Under the pieces are notes generated by a model. That model was given only the letters and a program-made list of their open reading frames with translations. It had not been told where the DNA came from and ran no database searches. A DNA stretch of 43,971 nt, from positions 71,312-115,282 of the forward strand of contig CAIODY010000086.1 of the NCBI GenBank assembly GCA_903857255.1, written 5' to 3'. Positions 17,752 to 26,396 of the stretch are shown in pieces. Position 1 is the first letter of the stretch; each line of letters opens with the position of its first letter. A program made the translations under genes and the position numbers. Source of the stretch: an uncultured bacterium (GTDB taxonomy: Bacteria; Bacteroidota; Bacteroidia; Chitinophagales; CAIODY01).

Positions 17752-19335
17752 GTGAAAAAGAAGACAACTTTTATAGCATTATGTTGCATCACGTTAATAA
17801 CTTTTATTGCGATTAGCTGGCTATTATCTATTTACGGATTTAACCCAACTGATGAAGGTACAGTATTGTCGCTATCTCGGAGATTGCTGATGGGTGAAAT
17901 TCCGCATAAAGATTTTATTTCTATTCGCCCAGTTGGTAGCGGAATTTTACACATCCCTGAATTATTTTTAGGCAACAATTATGTTTTTTTTATTTCTCGA
18001 TTGGTCGTATGTTTTCAATTTGGTGTTATTGTGTTGATGGCAATTTTATTAATAGAAAAAGCATCTGATTTTAAAACTTCTGTTTTAAACAAATGCTTGA
18101 TTTTTTTAACTGGATTTTTACTCACTATCAATTCATTTCCAATGATGGCTTGGACTACAATTGATGCTTTGTTTTGTGTAATGCTAGGCACTTGGTTGAG
18201 CATTCACGAGAATCAATATCTCAAACAATTTGGTTATGGAATTACAGCTTATGCAGTTTTGTGTAAGCAGAATTTTTTGTTAGTTCCATTTGTATTGGTG
18301 ATTCTGAATCGTGATTATAAAAATGTTGGCGTATGGCTTTTTACATTATTACCCATGTTGGTTTATGGTGAGTTGGTTTATTTTTCAAAATCGTGGAAAG
18401 ATGCACTGATGCAGCTTTCAGCCCGAACTGAAATTTTTGAAACTGGTGTAAAATCTTATTACAAACAACCATTATTATGGATTGGATTAGGCATTGGTCA
18501 ATTAGTTTTTTTGATTTTTAACAAAGAAAAAATTGCATGGCTTAAAACAATTTTTGTATTGATGATGCCAGCTACGCTGCTGATAGCACTGTCTTTTAGA
18601 GATTCATACAAAGCAGTTTTTTATTTTGAATTCGGCATTGCTTTGTCGTTGTTTTTATTGAAAGCATTTCAGCGAAGAAGCTTAGCTGAATATTTATTTT
18701 ACACTTTAGTAATTGCTTGGTGTACTTCCATTTCATTGGGTTATAACTCACCAGCATTAGCCGCAGGATTGTTGTGGATAGCCATGTTGGGCGATATGGT
18801 GATAGATAAAAAATGGATAAATATTTTTATTTCACTCAATTTTATATTGGTTTTTGCTGCATCATTTCGCTTGCGAACGCATTTTATTTATAGAGATAAT
18901 GATGCCATGAAATTGAAATCAGCAATTAAAGTGGATGGTTTTGCAGGCATAAAAACCAATGCCAACACAGCTGCTGCCATGAATGAATTGAACACCATCT
19001 GCAAAAAAATAAATCGTGAAAACTATTGTGTAATCACTGATTATGCTGCTTTTTGGGCAACACATTCTTTCGATAACCCATTGCCATTAGATTGGACAAT
19101 TGATGAAGAGATATCATCAAAGCTTTTATACAAGCGTTGTTGGCAATCAATTACTAATAATCCAAAAATAAAATTTGTGATTGCTCAAAAATATGAGACC
19201 GAATTTTTAAAAGATTCGTTAGTTGCCATTAACTCAAAAGTTTTACACAAAACTCTTATAGATAGTGTGCAACAACACTACATCAAAAAATGGGAAGGAA
19301 AATATTTTAGTGTTTTTACAAAACCAATGTTGTAA
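17752..19335 (+). CDS. GT-C-like multi-pass membrane protein (probable lipid-linked glycosyltransferase)
   Basis: 527 residues, mostly hydrophobic, with about ten membrane segments. The first periplasmic loop carries the acidic NPTDEGTVLSLSRRLL and GEIPHKDFISIRPVG, the pattern of ArnT/PMT-type GT-C enzymes (acidic residue after helix 1, then a Y/H-rDF motif). The C-terminal ~100 residues are soluble. It likely transfers a sugar from a polyprenyl-phosphate donor to an envelope acceptor; donor and acceptor are unknown. The start is GTG at 17752, immediately before a lysine-rich cap and the first helix. It is divergent from HK1 and convergent with the SDR gene. Confidence 0.7.
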   Translation: MKKKTTFIALCCITLITFIAISWLLSIYGFNPTDEGTVLSLSRRLLMGEIPHKDFISIRPVGSGILHIPELFLGNNYVFFISRLVVCFQFGVIVLMAILLIEKASDFKTSVLNKCLIFLTGFLLTINSFPMMAWTTIDALFCVMLGTWLSIHENQYLKQFGYGITAYAVLCKQNFLLVPFVLVILNRDYKNVGVWLFTLLPMLVYGELVYFSKSWKDALMQLSARTEIFETGVKSYYKQPLLWIGLGIGQLVFLIFNKEKIAWLKTIFVLMMPATLLIALSFRDSYKAVFYFEFGIALSLFLLKAFQRRSLAEYLFYTLVIAWCTSISLGYNSPALAAGLLWIAMLGDMVIDKKWINIFISLNFILVFAASFRLRTHFIYRDNDAMKLKSAIKVDGFAGIKTNANTAAAMNELNTICKKINRENYCVITDYAAFWATHSFDNPLPLDWTIDEEISSKLLYKRCWQSITNNPKIKFVIAQKYETEFLKDSLVAINSKVLHKTLIDSVQQHYIKKWEGKYFSVFTKPML

Positions 19336-19348
19336 TTAAATCGAAAAA

Positions 19349-20137
19349 TTATTTTTCGTAGATGCCAGTTGTGATTTTATTAATCAATGCCGCTGGCATA
19401 AATCCTACAGCCTTTGCACTCCACCAATTCATAGCACCAGGAATGATTTCAGCTTTTTTTGCAAACATAGCTTTCAAGCCAATTTTAGCAACTGCTTCGG
19501 GCGTCATGTTTACTTTGGCAGCTATTTTTTTGATTTTATCATTGAAGCCGCCACGGTCGATAAAGCCAGTATCAGTGCCGCCTGGTAGTAATGAAGTAAT
19601 CGAAATATTCGGTGCGTATTTTTTCAATTCCAAACTTAATCCTTTTGAAAAACTATCTACAAAAGCTTTTGAAGCTGCATATACATTCAAATATGGAACG
19701 GGCTGAAACGCAGTGGCACTCGATGTATTGAGTATATATGCTTGTGATTGTTGTTGCAACAATGGCAACAATTGATGCGTAAGTTGCAAAACGCTATTCA
19801 CATTCACATACAACATTTCCATCTGGTCATTCAATTTCATTTCATGAAATGTACCCCACAAACCATAGCCTGCATTGTTGATTAAAATTTGCAAAGGCAA
19901 TTTTTTTTCCAAACAAAAATTCACCACATCTTGCGTTTGTTGAGCATTTGATAAATCTTTTTTCAAAACAATTACTTCAATGCCATACTCTGCTTGCAAT
20001 TTTTGTTGCAGCTCATTTAAGTTTTTTTCGTTTCTTCCAACAACAAGTAAGTTGTATTTTTTCTTTGCCAATTCAAAGCACATCGCTTTGCCAATTCCGC
20101 TACTGCCGCCAGTTACAAGCGCATAAGTGTTTTGCAT
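19349..20137 (-). CDS. Short-chain dehydrogenase/reductase (classical SDR)
   Basis: 262 residues with the complete classical SDR set: the cofactor motif TGGSSGIG near residue 10, NNAGYG near 88, a Ser in NTSSAT and the catalytic YAASK near 150-155. GGTDTGF follows the substrate loop. An Arg in the loop after beta-2 (VVGRNEKN) favours NADP(H). It is a cytosolic oxidoreductase of the DltE/YdfG-like group; the substrate cannot be stated. It ends 13 bp from the convergent GT-C-like gene. It lies 88 bp downstream of the glycan operon on the same strand but is probably separate. Confidence 0.88.
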   Translation of the reverse strand: MQNTYALVTGGSSGIGKAMCFELAKKKYNLLVVGRNEKNLNELQQKLQAEYGIEVIVLKKDLSNAQQTQDVVNFCLEKKLPLQILINNAGYGLWGTFHEMKLNDQMEMLYVNVNSVLQLTHQLLPLLQQQSQAYILNTSSATAFQPVPYLNVYAASKAFVDSFSKGLSLELKKYAPNISITSLLPGGTDTGFIDRGGFNDKIKKIAAKVNMTPEAVAKIGLKAMFAKKAEIIPGAMNWWSAKAVGFMPAALINKITTGIYEK

Positions 20138-20225
20138 GTATAGTTTTTGAAAAGTTGTATTAAGCCGTAAATCTACAACGCAGAGTTGAATATTTTACAG
20201 TAGTTCAAAACGAAGAAATCTTGTT

Positions 20226-21440
20226 TTACATTCGTTGGTCTAAATTTTTTCCTTTTTCAATGTGTTCAAAATTGGGAATAAATTCTGCCATCAATTGCAC
20301 AATATCAGCTTTGTGAATATTGTTTTTTTGAAACAAATAATTGAATCGTTCAAACATCGTGTTCACTTCTTCCAACGATTTTGCTGGATAATCTTTTACA
20401 TAACCCAATGCTTCAAACTCATTATTCACAAGGGTTTCAGCATCGGTAAAAAATTCTTCGTAAGGTTTTTCGCCGCTCGTATCACTCTCAAAAAAGTAAA
20501 CTGGATATTGTTTTGAATCGGGTTTTAAGTTGTAAGCAAATTGCCTTGCATCTTCTTCATTTTTGCAAAACACAGGTTCTAAACCATGTGCTTGCAACAG
20601 CTTTACACCAATGGTTTCAAAGGTTTGCATATCTTTTTCAGGATTTAATTTTGGAAAAAAAATACTTCCTGAATTGCCCAACATACAAGCCAACATGCAC
20701 AACTGTCCGCTTTCTTCGGGCGATACAAAATAGCGTTTGATATTGGATGGACCGCTGAATGGTTGCTGCTTCATCATACGTTCTAAAAATCCATACAACA
20801 AACTTCCATTGCTGAAAGCCACATTGGCAAATCGAGCAGTGGTGATGGGAATATATTTGCTGTAAGCCATGATGACTTCTTCCATCAGTTTTTTGCTTGC
20901 ACCCATTACATTTACTGGGTTTGCGGCTTTATCGGTGCTCACACAAAAAAATCTTTCAGGCTTGTGTTCCATCAATAAATCCAACAAACCTTTTGCTCTG
21001 ATGACGTTGTTGTTAATCATGGCTTCGATGCTGAATTCATCTTTTTCGCTACGCACATGTTTGTGTGCTGCAAAGTTGGCAACAATTTCAAACGGACCTT
21101 TTTGCAAAAATATTTTTGTAAAAACTGGGTCGGAAAAATTGATGGGATAAGTGATAAATTCATCGGGCACATTCAAGCCAACTGTGCTGCGAACATCACG
21201 AACTAATTCGGTTAAACCATTTTCATCAGTATCAATCACGTAAACTCGTTTTGGCTTAAAACGCAGTAGGGCTCTGATATACGAGCTGCCGATAGTGCCA
21301 GCACCACCAATCACCAACACACTTTTGCCATCAATTCTATTACTTAATTCGGCAAAATTGTATTCAATATCTTTTTTAAAATAACTCTCGGCTCTGCCTG
21401 TTGCAGCGCAAATAAATTGATGAAGATTAAATCTGTTCAT
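20226..21440 (-). CDS. NDP-sugar 4,6-dehydratase, LegB/FlaA1-like (Polysacc_synt_2)
   Basis: 404 residues from ATG 21440. An alternative start at 21485 overlaps the upstream stop and adds 15 residues of poor quality. A Rossmann motif VIGGAGTIGSSYIR opens the domain. The active-site region STDKAANPVNVMGASKK is the signature of the extended SDR 4,6-dehydratases (FlaA1/PseB/CapD/LegB), with Met in place of the usual Tyr of YxxxK. It is soluble, lacking the CapD membrane domain. It would convert a UDP- or GDP-HexNAc to its 4-keto-6-deoxy form. With the LegC-like aminotransferase three genes upstream it fits the first steps of a bacillosamine/legionaminic-type pathway. Later pathway genes are not in the window. 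Confidence 0.85.
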   Translation of the reverse strand: MNRFNLHQFICAATGRAESYFKKDIEYNFAELSNRIDGKSVLVIGGAGTIGSSYIRALLRFKPKRVYVIDTDENGLTELVRDVRSTVGLNVPDEFITYPINFSDPVFTKIFLQKGPFEIVANFAAHKHVRSEKDEFSIEAMINNNVIRAKGLLDLLMEHKPERFFCVSTDKAANPVNVMGASKKLMEEVIMAYSKYIPITTARFANVAFSNGSLLYGFLERMMKQQPFSGPSNIKRYFVSPEESGQLCMLACMLGNSGSIFFPKLNPEKDMQTFETIGVKLLQAHGLEPVFCKNEEDARQFAYNLKPDSKQYPVYFFESDTSGEKPYEEFFTDAETLVNNEFEALGYVKDYPAKSLEEVNTMFERFNYLFQKNNIHKADIVQLMAEFIPNFEHIEKGKNLDQRM

Positions 21441-21453
21441 TGATTTTTTTAAG

Positions 21454-21786
21454 TTAAATTTTCTCAACACACACCGCTGTGCCATACGCCAAAACCTCTG
21501 TAATGCCCTGCATCACTTCGTTTGCGTCGTATCGCATATTTAAAATAGCATTCGCTCCTGCTGCATCAGCATGTTGCATCATCAATTGAAAAGCCTCTTC
21601 ACGAGTTTGTTCACATAAATCGGTGTAGATGGAATTTTGTCCGCCAAGTAACGACAAAAATCCGCCTGCCATATTTCCAAACAGACTTCTGCTACGAACC
21701 GTAATGCCACGAACAACGCCCAATTGCTTGGTTACTTTATAACCTTCCAAAGCTGTGCTGGTTGTGATTAAATGTTTGTCTATCAT
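21454..21786 (-). CDS. YbjQ/UPF0145 (DUF74) family protein
   Basis: 110 residues matching YbjQ-type proteins: LITTSTALEGYKV at the start, LGVVRGITVRSRS, and the C-terminal GANAILNMRYD and EVLAYGTAV. The family forms small oligomeric rings with proposed metal binding; its function is not known to me. ATG start. It lies 12 bp after the MmcQ/YjbR gene and 13 bp before the 4,6-dehydratase start, so it is embedded in the glycan operon. Confidence 0.9.
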   Translation of the reverse strand: MIDKHLITTSTALEGYKVTKQLGVVRGITVRSRSLFGNMAGGFLSLLGGQNSIYTDLCEQTREEAFQLMMQHADAAGANAILNMRYDANEVMQGITEVLAYGTAVCVEKI

Positions 21787-21798
21787 TTTGTTTAGAAT

Positions 21799-22143
21799 TT
21801 ATTTTTTAGAAATTTTCTTCGATTTTTTTGCAACTAAATTGTATGACCAATCAATAAAAGTTTGCAACATTTTGTTGGAAATTGAACCATCAACAACAAC
21901 TGTATTCCAATGTTTTTTATTCATGTGGTAGCCCGGTAATACTGATGAATACTCGGCTCTCAAGTCTTCGATTTTTTCTGCATCACATTTTACATTAAAG
22001 GTTAGCGGCGTTTCATCCAATGCCAACAAGCAAAACATTTTATCATTCACTTTAAAAACCAACACTGTTTCTCCAAAAGGAAAACCTTCGGTTACATTTT
22101 CTTTTTGCAAACAATAATCACGGATTGTTTCGGCGTTGAGCAT
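21799..22143 (-). CDS. MmcQ/YjbR family protein
   Basis: 114 residues of the MmcQ/YjbR fold: MLNAETIRDYCL, TEGFPFGETVLVFKVNDKMF, NVKCDAEKIEDLR and GYHMNKKHWNTV are typical. The family is called DNA-binding from its structure (CyaY-like fold), but its role is unknown. The C-terminal extension is Lys/Ser-rich (AKKSKKISKK). It sits 9 bp after the aminotransferase gene and 12 bp before the YbjQ gene in the same direction. Confidence 0.9.
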   Translation of the reverse strand: MLNAETIRDYCLQKENVTEGFPFGETVLVFKVNDKMFCLLALDETPLTFNVKCDAEKIEDLRAEYSSVLPGYHMNKKHWNTVVVDGSISNKMLQTFIDWSYNLVAKKSKKISKK

Positions 22144-22152
22144 AGCTGGTTT

Positions 22153-23283
22153 TTAAAAACACTCTTTAATTTTTTTCACCACCAACGCTAAATCATCATC
22201 GCTGATTCCCGTGCTGCAAGGGATGCTCAAGCAATTATGATACACTGCATTCGATTTATCATTTTCGTTGTAATACCAAAATGATTGAAACATTTGCAAC
22301 TGATTCATCGGCATCCAAAATGGGCGACTGATAATGTCAGCCTTTTTTAAATTTTCAAAAATTTCTTTTGATTTGGAAGTCTTAATCGTGAACAACCAAT
22401 CGTTTACATGAATGTCATTTTCAACTTTTTGAAATTGAATATCGCCTACACCATTCAAATATTTTTTGTAAAAATCGCTGATGTATTTTTTCTTTTTCAA
22501 AAACGCTGGAAGCTGCTCCATTTGTGCCACTCCAACGGCTGCTAAAATATTTACGAGCCGATAATTGTAAGCAATTTCATCATGAATATATTCTTCGGGA
22601 TGAATTTTTGCTTGCGTAGTTAAATGCTTTGCTTTCTTCGCCAAAGCCTCATCATCAGTTACTATCATGCCGCCGCCACCTGTTGAAATAATTTTATTTC
22701 CATTAAAACTAAAACAACCCATTTGCCCAAAAGTACCTGTCTGCTTGCCTTTGAAGCTGCTGCCGAGCGATTCTGTTGAATCTTCAATCACAGGAATATT
22801 TCGTTCGTTGGCTAATTTCATCAAGCGTTCCATGTTGCACATATTGCCCAACACATGCACTGGCATGATGCAACCAATGCGGCGATTATTTTTTTTAACG
22901 ACACATTTTCCATCCATCATTTTTGTTTCTTCGATGAAGAATTTTTCGAGCAAATCTAAATCCATTTGCCAGGTATCGCTATCCACATCCATCATCAGCG
23001 GTTCAGCACCAGTATAGCTTACAGCGTTTGCCGTAGCAATAAAAGTGATGTTGGGGATGATGACATAATCGCCTTGCTGCACACCCATAATGCGCTGACA
23101 CACATGCAACGCAGCCGTGCCATTCATGCAAGCCACTGCATATTTTGCGCCAGTAAATTCAGCCATTCGCTTTTCAAAATCGTTTACATAACTGCCTACA
23201 CTGCTTATCCAGCCTGTATCTAAACAGTCTTTTACATATTTCCATTCATTGCCTGCTAAATGTGGAACGGTTAAAGGAATCAT
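22153..23283 (-). CDS. LegC-like PLP-dependent NDP-sugar aminotransferase
   Basis: 376 residues of the DegT/DnrJ/EryC1 family. The N-terminus IPLTVPHLAGNEWKYVKDCL and TGWISSVGSYVNDFE are characteristic of the LegC branch as I remember it. Catalytic features are the internal-aldimine Lys in FSFNGNKIISTGGGG and the preceding EDSTESLGSSFKGK. It would aminate a 4-keto-6-deoxy-HexNAc nucleotide, the product of the LegB-like dehydratase in the same operon, giving the precursor of a diamino sugar or nonulosonate. ATG start. It is preceded by 99 bp of AT-rich spacer after the Wzi-like gene. Confidence 0.88.
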   Translation of the reverse strand: MIPLTVPHLAGNEWKYVKDCLDTGWISSVGSYVNDFEKRMAEFTGAKYAVACMNGTAALHVCQRIMGVQQGDYVIIPNITFIATANAVSYTGAEPLMMDVDSDTWQMDLDLLEKFFIEETKMMDGKCVVKKNNRRIGCIMPVHVLGNMCNMERLMKLANERNIPVIEDSTESLGSSFKGKQTGTFGQMGCFSFNGNKIISTGGGGMIVTDDEALAKKAKHLTTQAKIHPEEYIHDEIAYNYRLVNILAAVGVAQMEQLPAFLKKKKYISDFYKKYLNGVGDIQFQKVENDIHVNDWLFTIKTSKSKEIFENLKKADIISRPFWMPMNQLQMFQSFWYYNENDKSNAVYHNCLSIPCSTGISDDDLALVVKKIKECF

Positions 23284-23382
23284 TTTCGGTGCTATTTTTT
23301 TTGTTGAAAAAATTGTGACAGAAAAATATTTTTTGGAAAAATAAAATTCAACTGCTCAACGATTTTTTCAAAAATTTATTTT

Positions 23383-25104
23383 CTAAAATAAAAATTTTGG
23401 TCGAGAAGTATTCATGCGAAAGCCAATGCCGAAAAACTTTTCATCTTTGTTGTAAGCCACATAACTGCTGCTTTCTTTGCGATAAATAAAATTGAAATCG
23501 ATAAAGATATTGTGTGACACTTGCCAACTCATAGATAAATCAGCAATCACAAAATGCGTATTCACTCCTTCGCCCAAAGTGTAAGTATCGTTATAAATCG
23601 GATTTCGCAAAATATTGCCCACCATTGGGTTGGAGCCAAAATCGCTTGGTTTTCCGTTATAAGTTTTTGTTGAATCCAAACCTTGTTTTACTAACGATGC
23701 GGTGAAATTAAAACTCAATTTTTGAAGTGGTTGAAAGTAAATTTTGAAAATTGTTTCCACCAAATTTGCACCCATAGGATGCGCCAATGGCTGATTGTAG
23801 CTTACAAAATTCGCTAAGCTATCGCCATGAGAATATACAAATGGGCGAATTAGATTAGCTTCAACTTGTGCATCTAAATTTTTTATTCCAAGCACATCAA
23901 CATATTTCAAACCTGCTTGCATGGCGTATTTTTCGCCCCAAAAATTATGGTTGGTTTTGAAAATAGAATAATTGAAATCATCTAAATAAAACTGCCCATA
24001 TAATTGAAAGTGGTGTAGCAAATTCCATTTGCCCATCATTCCCATCGCCGCATTATCGGGGCTTCCACGAGATTGTTCAACTTCGCGATAAAAAATGATG
24101 GGGTTCAAATAAGCTGGATCGTAACCATTATTTCTTGAAAAAATTACACTTTCAAATAAACCCAATTGAAAATTCTCTGCCACATTATAGCTCAAGTTGT
24201 GCATCACCGCATATTTTGGTTCATATAAATGGTCACCACTTCCTGATAAATATTGTTTGGTAAACTGCATGTACAAATTTTCGTAATCAAATTTTTTGTA
24301 GTGAAAATTCATTCGCAAAAAAGGATAGGAAGCTGTACCATCAGCTAAAAACAATGAGCGAATGCCATCGCCCCAAAACATTTTATCTTGTCCAAAAGCA
24401 AAGTGTAAATATTTTGCAGCCGAAAAAGTAAAGTAACCACGAGCATCAAAATAATCAACTTTGGTTGATGGCAGAGTTTGCTTGTAATAGCCATTGCCGG
24501 GCACTGCATGAAACTGTGTGATATAATTTTCAACATAATCAGGCGCTTTCATTTGGTTATCGGTGAAATAAGAATAGAAGCCAATTTTGTTCAAAATATT
24601 TCCTTTTAATTCAACGCCTTTGGTGTTGATGTATTTATATTCTGAACTACTAGTTGAATGCCCACCTTGATAAAAAATTACTGGATTTAATTTCAAAACA
24701 AAGTTGCCATCTTGATAAGCATAGAAATCCGTTTTGTATTTATAAATAGAATTAAAAATCGGATAAGTGCCGTCAATCATAGCTTTTTCGCCTGCGTATT
24801 CAAAATTGTCGTTGTACAAATACTGCACATTTTGCTCATCCACCTTGCTCCATTTTGCGCCGCTGCTATCAATATTATTGCTATCCAATGCACTGATGTA
24901 TTGAAGCATCAATTTTCTGTCGTACGTTTTATTAAAGGTGTTAAAATCTTCAGGAATTTTTCCATCGCGAATACTCAATCTATCCAGCCATTGATAATCA
25001 TCTCTGCCCATTGGCAAATAACTGCTTTGAGCAAAAATTGATAAATTATTTGACAACAATAAAATGAAAAAAAGTAAAACTGCAGATTGGAATTTGTTGC
25101 TCAT
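23383..25104 (-). CDS. Capsule-assembly Wzi family/RemB-like outer-membrane protein
   Basis: 573 residues with a signal peptide (cleavage near IFAQS). The rest is rich in alternating beta strands with aromatic girdles, and it ends in Phe (PKFLF), as outer-membrane barrels do. The segment YFTFSAAKYLHFAFGQDKMFWGDG and the DRLSIRDGK-type start recall Wzi-family capsule anchors and the Flavobacterium motility protein RemB. It would anchor or assemble surface polysaccharide. It lies directly upstream of the LegC/LegB-like genes in the same direction, which supports a surface-glycan role. Confidence 0.75.
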   Translation of the reverse strand: MSNKFQSAVLLFFILLLSNNLSIFAQSSYLPMGRDDYQWLDRLSIRDGKIPEDFNTFNKTYDRKLMLQYISALDSNNIDSSGAKWSKVDEQNVQYLYNDNFEYAGEKAMIDGTYPIFNSIYKYKTDFYAYQDGNFVLKLNPVIFYQGGHSTSSSEYKYINTKGVELKGNILNKIGFYSYFTDNQMKAPDYVENYITQFHAVPGNGYYKQTLPSTKVDYFDARGYFTFSAAKYLHFAFGQDKMFWGDGIRSLFLADGTASYPFLRMNFHYKKFDYENLYMQFTKQYLSGSGDHLYEPKYAVMHNLSYNVAENFQLGLFESVIFSRNNGYDPAYLNPIIFYREVEQSRGSPDNAAMGMMGKWNLLHHFQLYGQFYLDDFNYSIFKTNHNFWGEKYAMQAGLKYVDVLGIKNLDAQVEANLIRPFVYSHGDSLANFVSYNQPLAHPMGANLVETIFKIYFQPLQKLSFNFTASLVKQGLDSTKTYNGKPSDFGSNPMVGNILRNPIYNDTYTLGEGVNTHFVIADLSMSWQVSHNIFIDFNFIYRKESSSYVAYNKDEKFFGIGFRMNTSRPKFLF

Positions 25105-25173
25105 AACACGACTTTATTTTAGAAATCAAATTACGCTAAATTATTTGAAACTAAATAAAGCTCTATCGAAAAT

Positions 25174-25824
25174 TTATTTTCGCAGCAACTTAAATGCATG
25201 ACTCCATTGATTGTGCAACATGCCCGGAATGCACCACAACATGCACAATGGTTCAATAGCACGTGCAGCTTCGGCTTTGCCCATGTCGGCAATATCCCAA
25301 CCGAATTTTTGTAAAATAATTTTCACCTCATCTTTTGCCAATTCGTTATTTCCGCAAATAAACATGGTTGGTTTTTCTCCTCCAAAATCAGGATTTACCA
25401 TAAATGCACTTCCTACCGAATTAAATGCTTTCACAAAATTTGTGTGTGGCATCGCAGCTTGCAATTGTTCCATCATGGATTCATTTAATGAAGTGGTAAA
25501 TTGTAAAACACCATTTACTGGCGGCAATGCAGCAATTGGATTGGTCGTATCAATCACAGTTTTGTTTTGCAAATTTTCGATGCCGATTTTTTGCAGCGAT
25601 TCTAATGCTGCTGCTCCTTTCACAGCTAACACAATTATTTCACCAAATTGTGCCACTTCTGCAAAAGAGCCGACAGCAGCTTTGTTGTTGGTTTTTGTTT
25701 TTAACTCTTCATGCTTGGAAGAATTGTTAGTTCCAATCATTACTTCATAACCATGTTGAATAAAGCCATTGGCAAGCGTTACGCCAACTATGCCCGAACC
25801 TATAATGCCGATTTTGTTTTTCAT
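25174..25824 (-). CDS. NAD(P)-binding protein of the F420-dependent NADP reductase family
   Basis: 216 residues. A Rossmann motif GIIGSGIVGVTLANGF begins at residue 6, followed by GTNNSSK (phosphate-binding loop for NADP) and VIDTTNPI. FVKAFNSVGSAFMVNP is the conserved substrate-side motif of the group also called NADPH-dependent F420 reductase-like. Bacteroidota do not generally make F420, so the true hydride acceptor is probably something else. ATG start. It is divergent from the small secreted protein at 25897, 72 bp away. Confidence 0.85.
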   Translation of the reverse strand: MKNKIGIIGSGIVGVTLANGFIQHGYEVMIGTNNSSKHEELKTKTNNKAAVGSFAEVAQFGEIIVLAVKGAAALESLQKIGIENLQNKTVIDTTNPIAALPPVNGVLQFTTSLNESMMEQLQAAMPHTNFVKAFNSVGSAFMVNPDFGGEKPTMFICGNNELAKDEVKIILQKFGWDIADMGKAEAARAIEPLCMLWCIPGMLHNQWSHAFKLLRK

Positions 25825-25896
25825 TTGATGTTTTAGAAAATTAAAACAGAAGAAAATGGAAATGGTTTTCTAAATTCACCTTCAAATTTTTTGAAC

Positions 25897-26352
25897 ATGA
25901 AATTTTTTTTGTTTCTTTTTTTATTTCTTGCTGGATTTCTTCAAATTTCTTATTCACAATCAAAAAACAAGATTGATTGTAACACTTTAAAAACGATAAT
26001 TGAATCGGAAATTTATAAACACCGTTTTCCGTGGGTATGCGCTAAGGAATCAGCGATGTATCCATTTACCATTATTGATTCAAGTAGCTATTTAAAGGAT
26101 TGCGATAATTATTTTAAAATTTGTAATAGACAGATTATTGTCAGCCACAAATGGCGTAGCTATTTAAAAATTGATGGTTATAGAGACGAATCAAAACTTG
26201 ATAATATTGTTGTTGTTTCTGTAGAATTTGAATCAGCAAATAATTTTATGATTGACTTTTGGGAACCTTTAAGTAATGGTCATATAAAATTATCAGTCAA
26301 AAAATTGAATGATAAAATTGAAATTAAAACAATCGAAGAAGGGAGTTATTAG
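25897..26352 (+). CDS. Small secreted protein of unknown function
   Basis: 151 residues from the ATG at 25897 (an upstream TTG at 25891 would add two residues). A strong signal peptide (KFFLFLFLFLAGFLQISYSQ) is followed by a soluble ~130-residue domain with three or four Cys (DCNTLK, VCAKES, DCDNYFKICN). I recognise no family. It would be periplasmic or surface-exposed. It is convergent with the VWA gene, 44 bp apart, with no clear terminator between. Confidence 0.6.
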   Translation: MKFFLFLFLFLAGFLQISYSQSKNKIDCNTLKTIIESEIYKHRFPWVCAKESAMYPFTIIDSSSYLKDCDNYFKICNRQIIVSHKWRSYLKIDGYRDESKLDNIVVVSVEFESANNFMIDFWEPLSNGHIKLSVKKLNDKIEIKTIEEGSY

Positions 26353-26396
26353 TAAAATTAAATCTCAAAATCAAAAAATCATCCAATCATCAATTT

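Noticed and set aside
22667-23017. 116-codon forward open frame opposite the LegC-like gene
   Set aside because: Antisense shadow; begins with low-complexity PPPP and shows no family signature.
25211-25750. 179-codon forward open frame opposite the NAD(P)-binding protein
   Set aside because: Lies entirely within the opposite strand of a gene with a clear Rossmann motif; composition is typical of an antisense frame.
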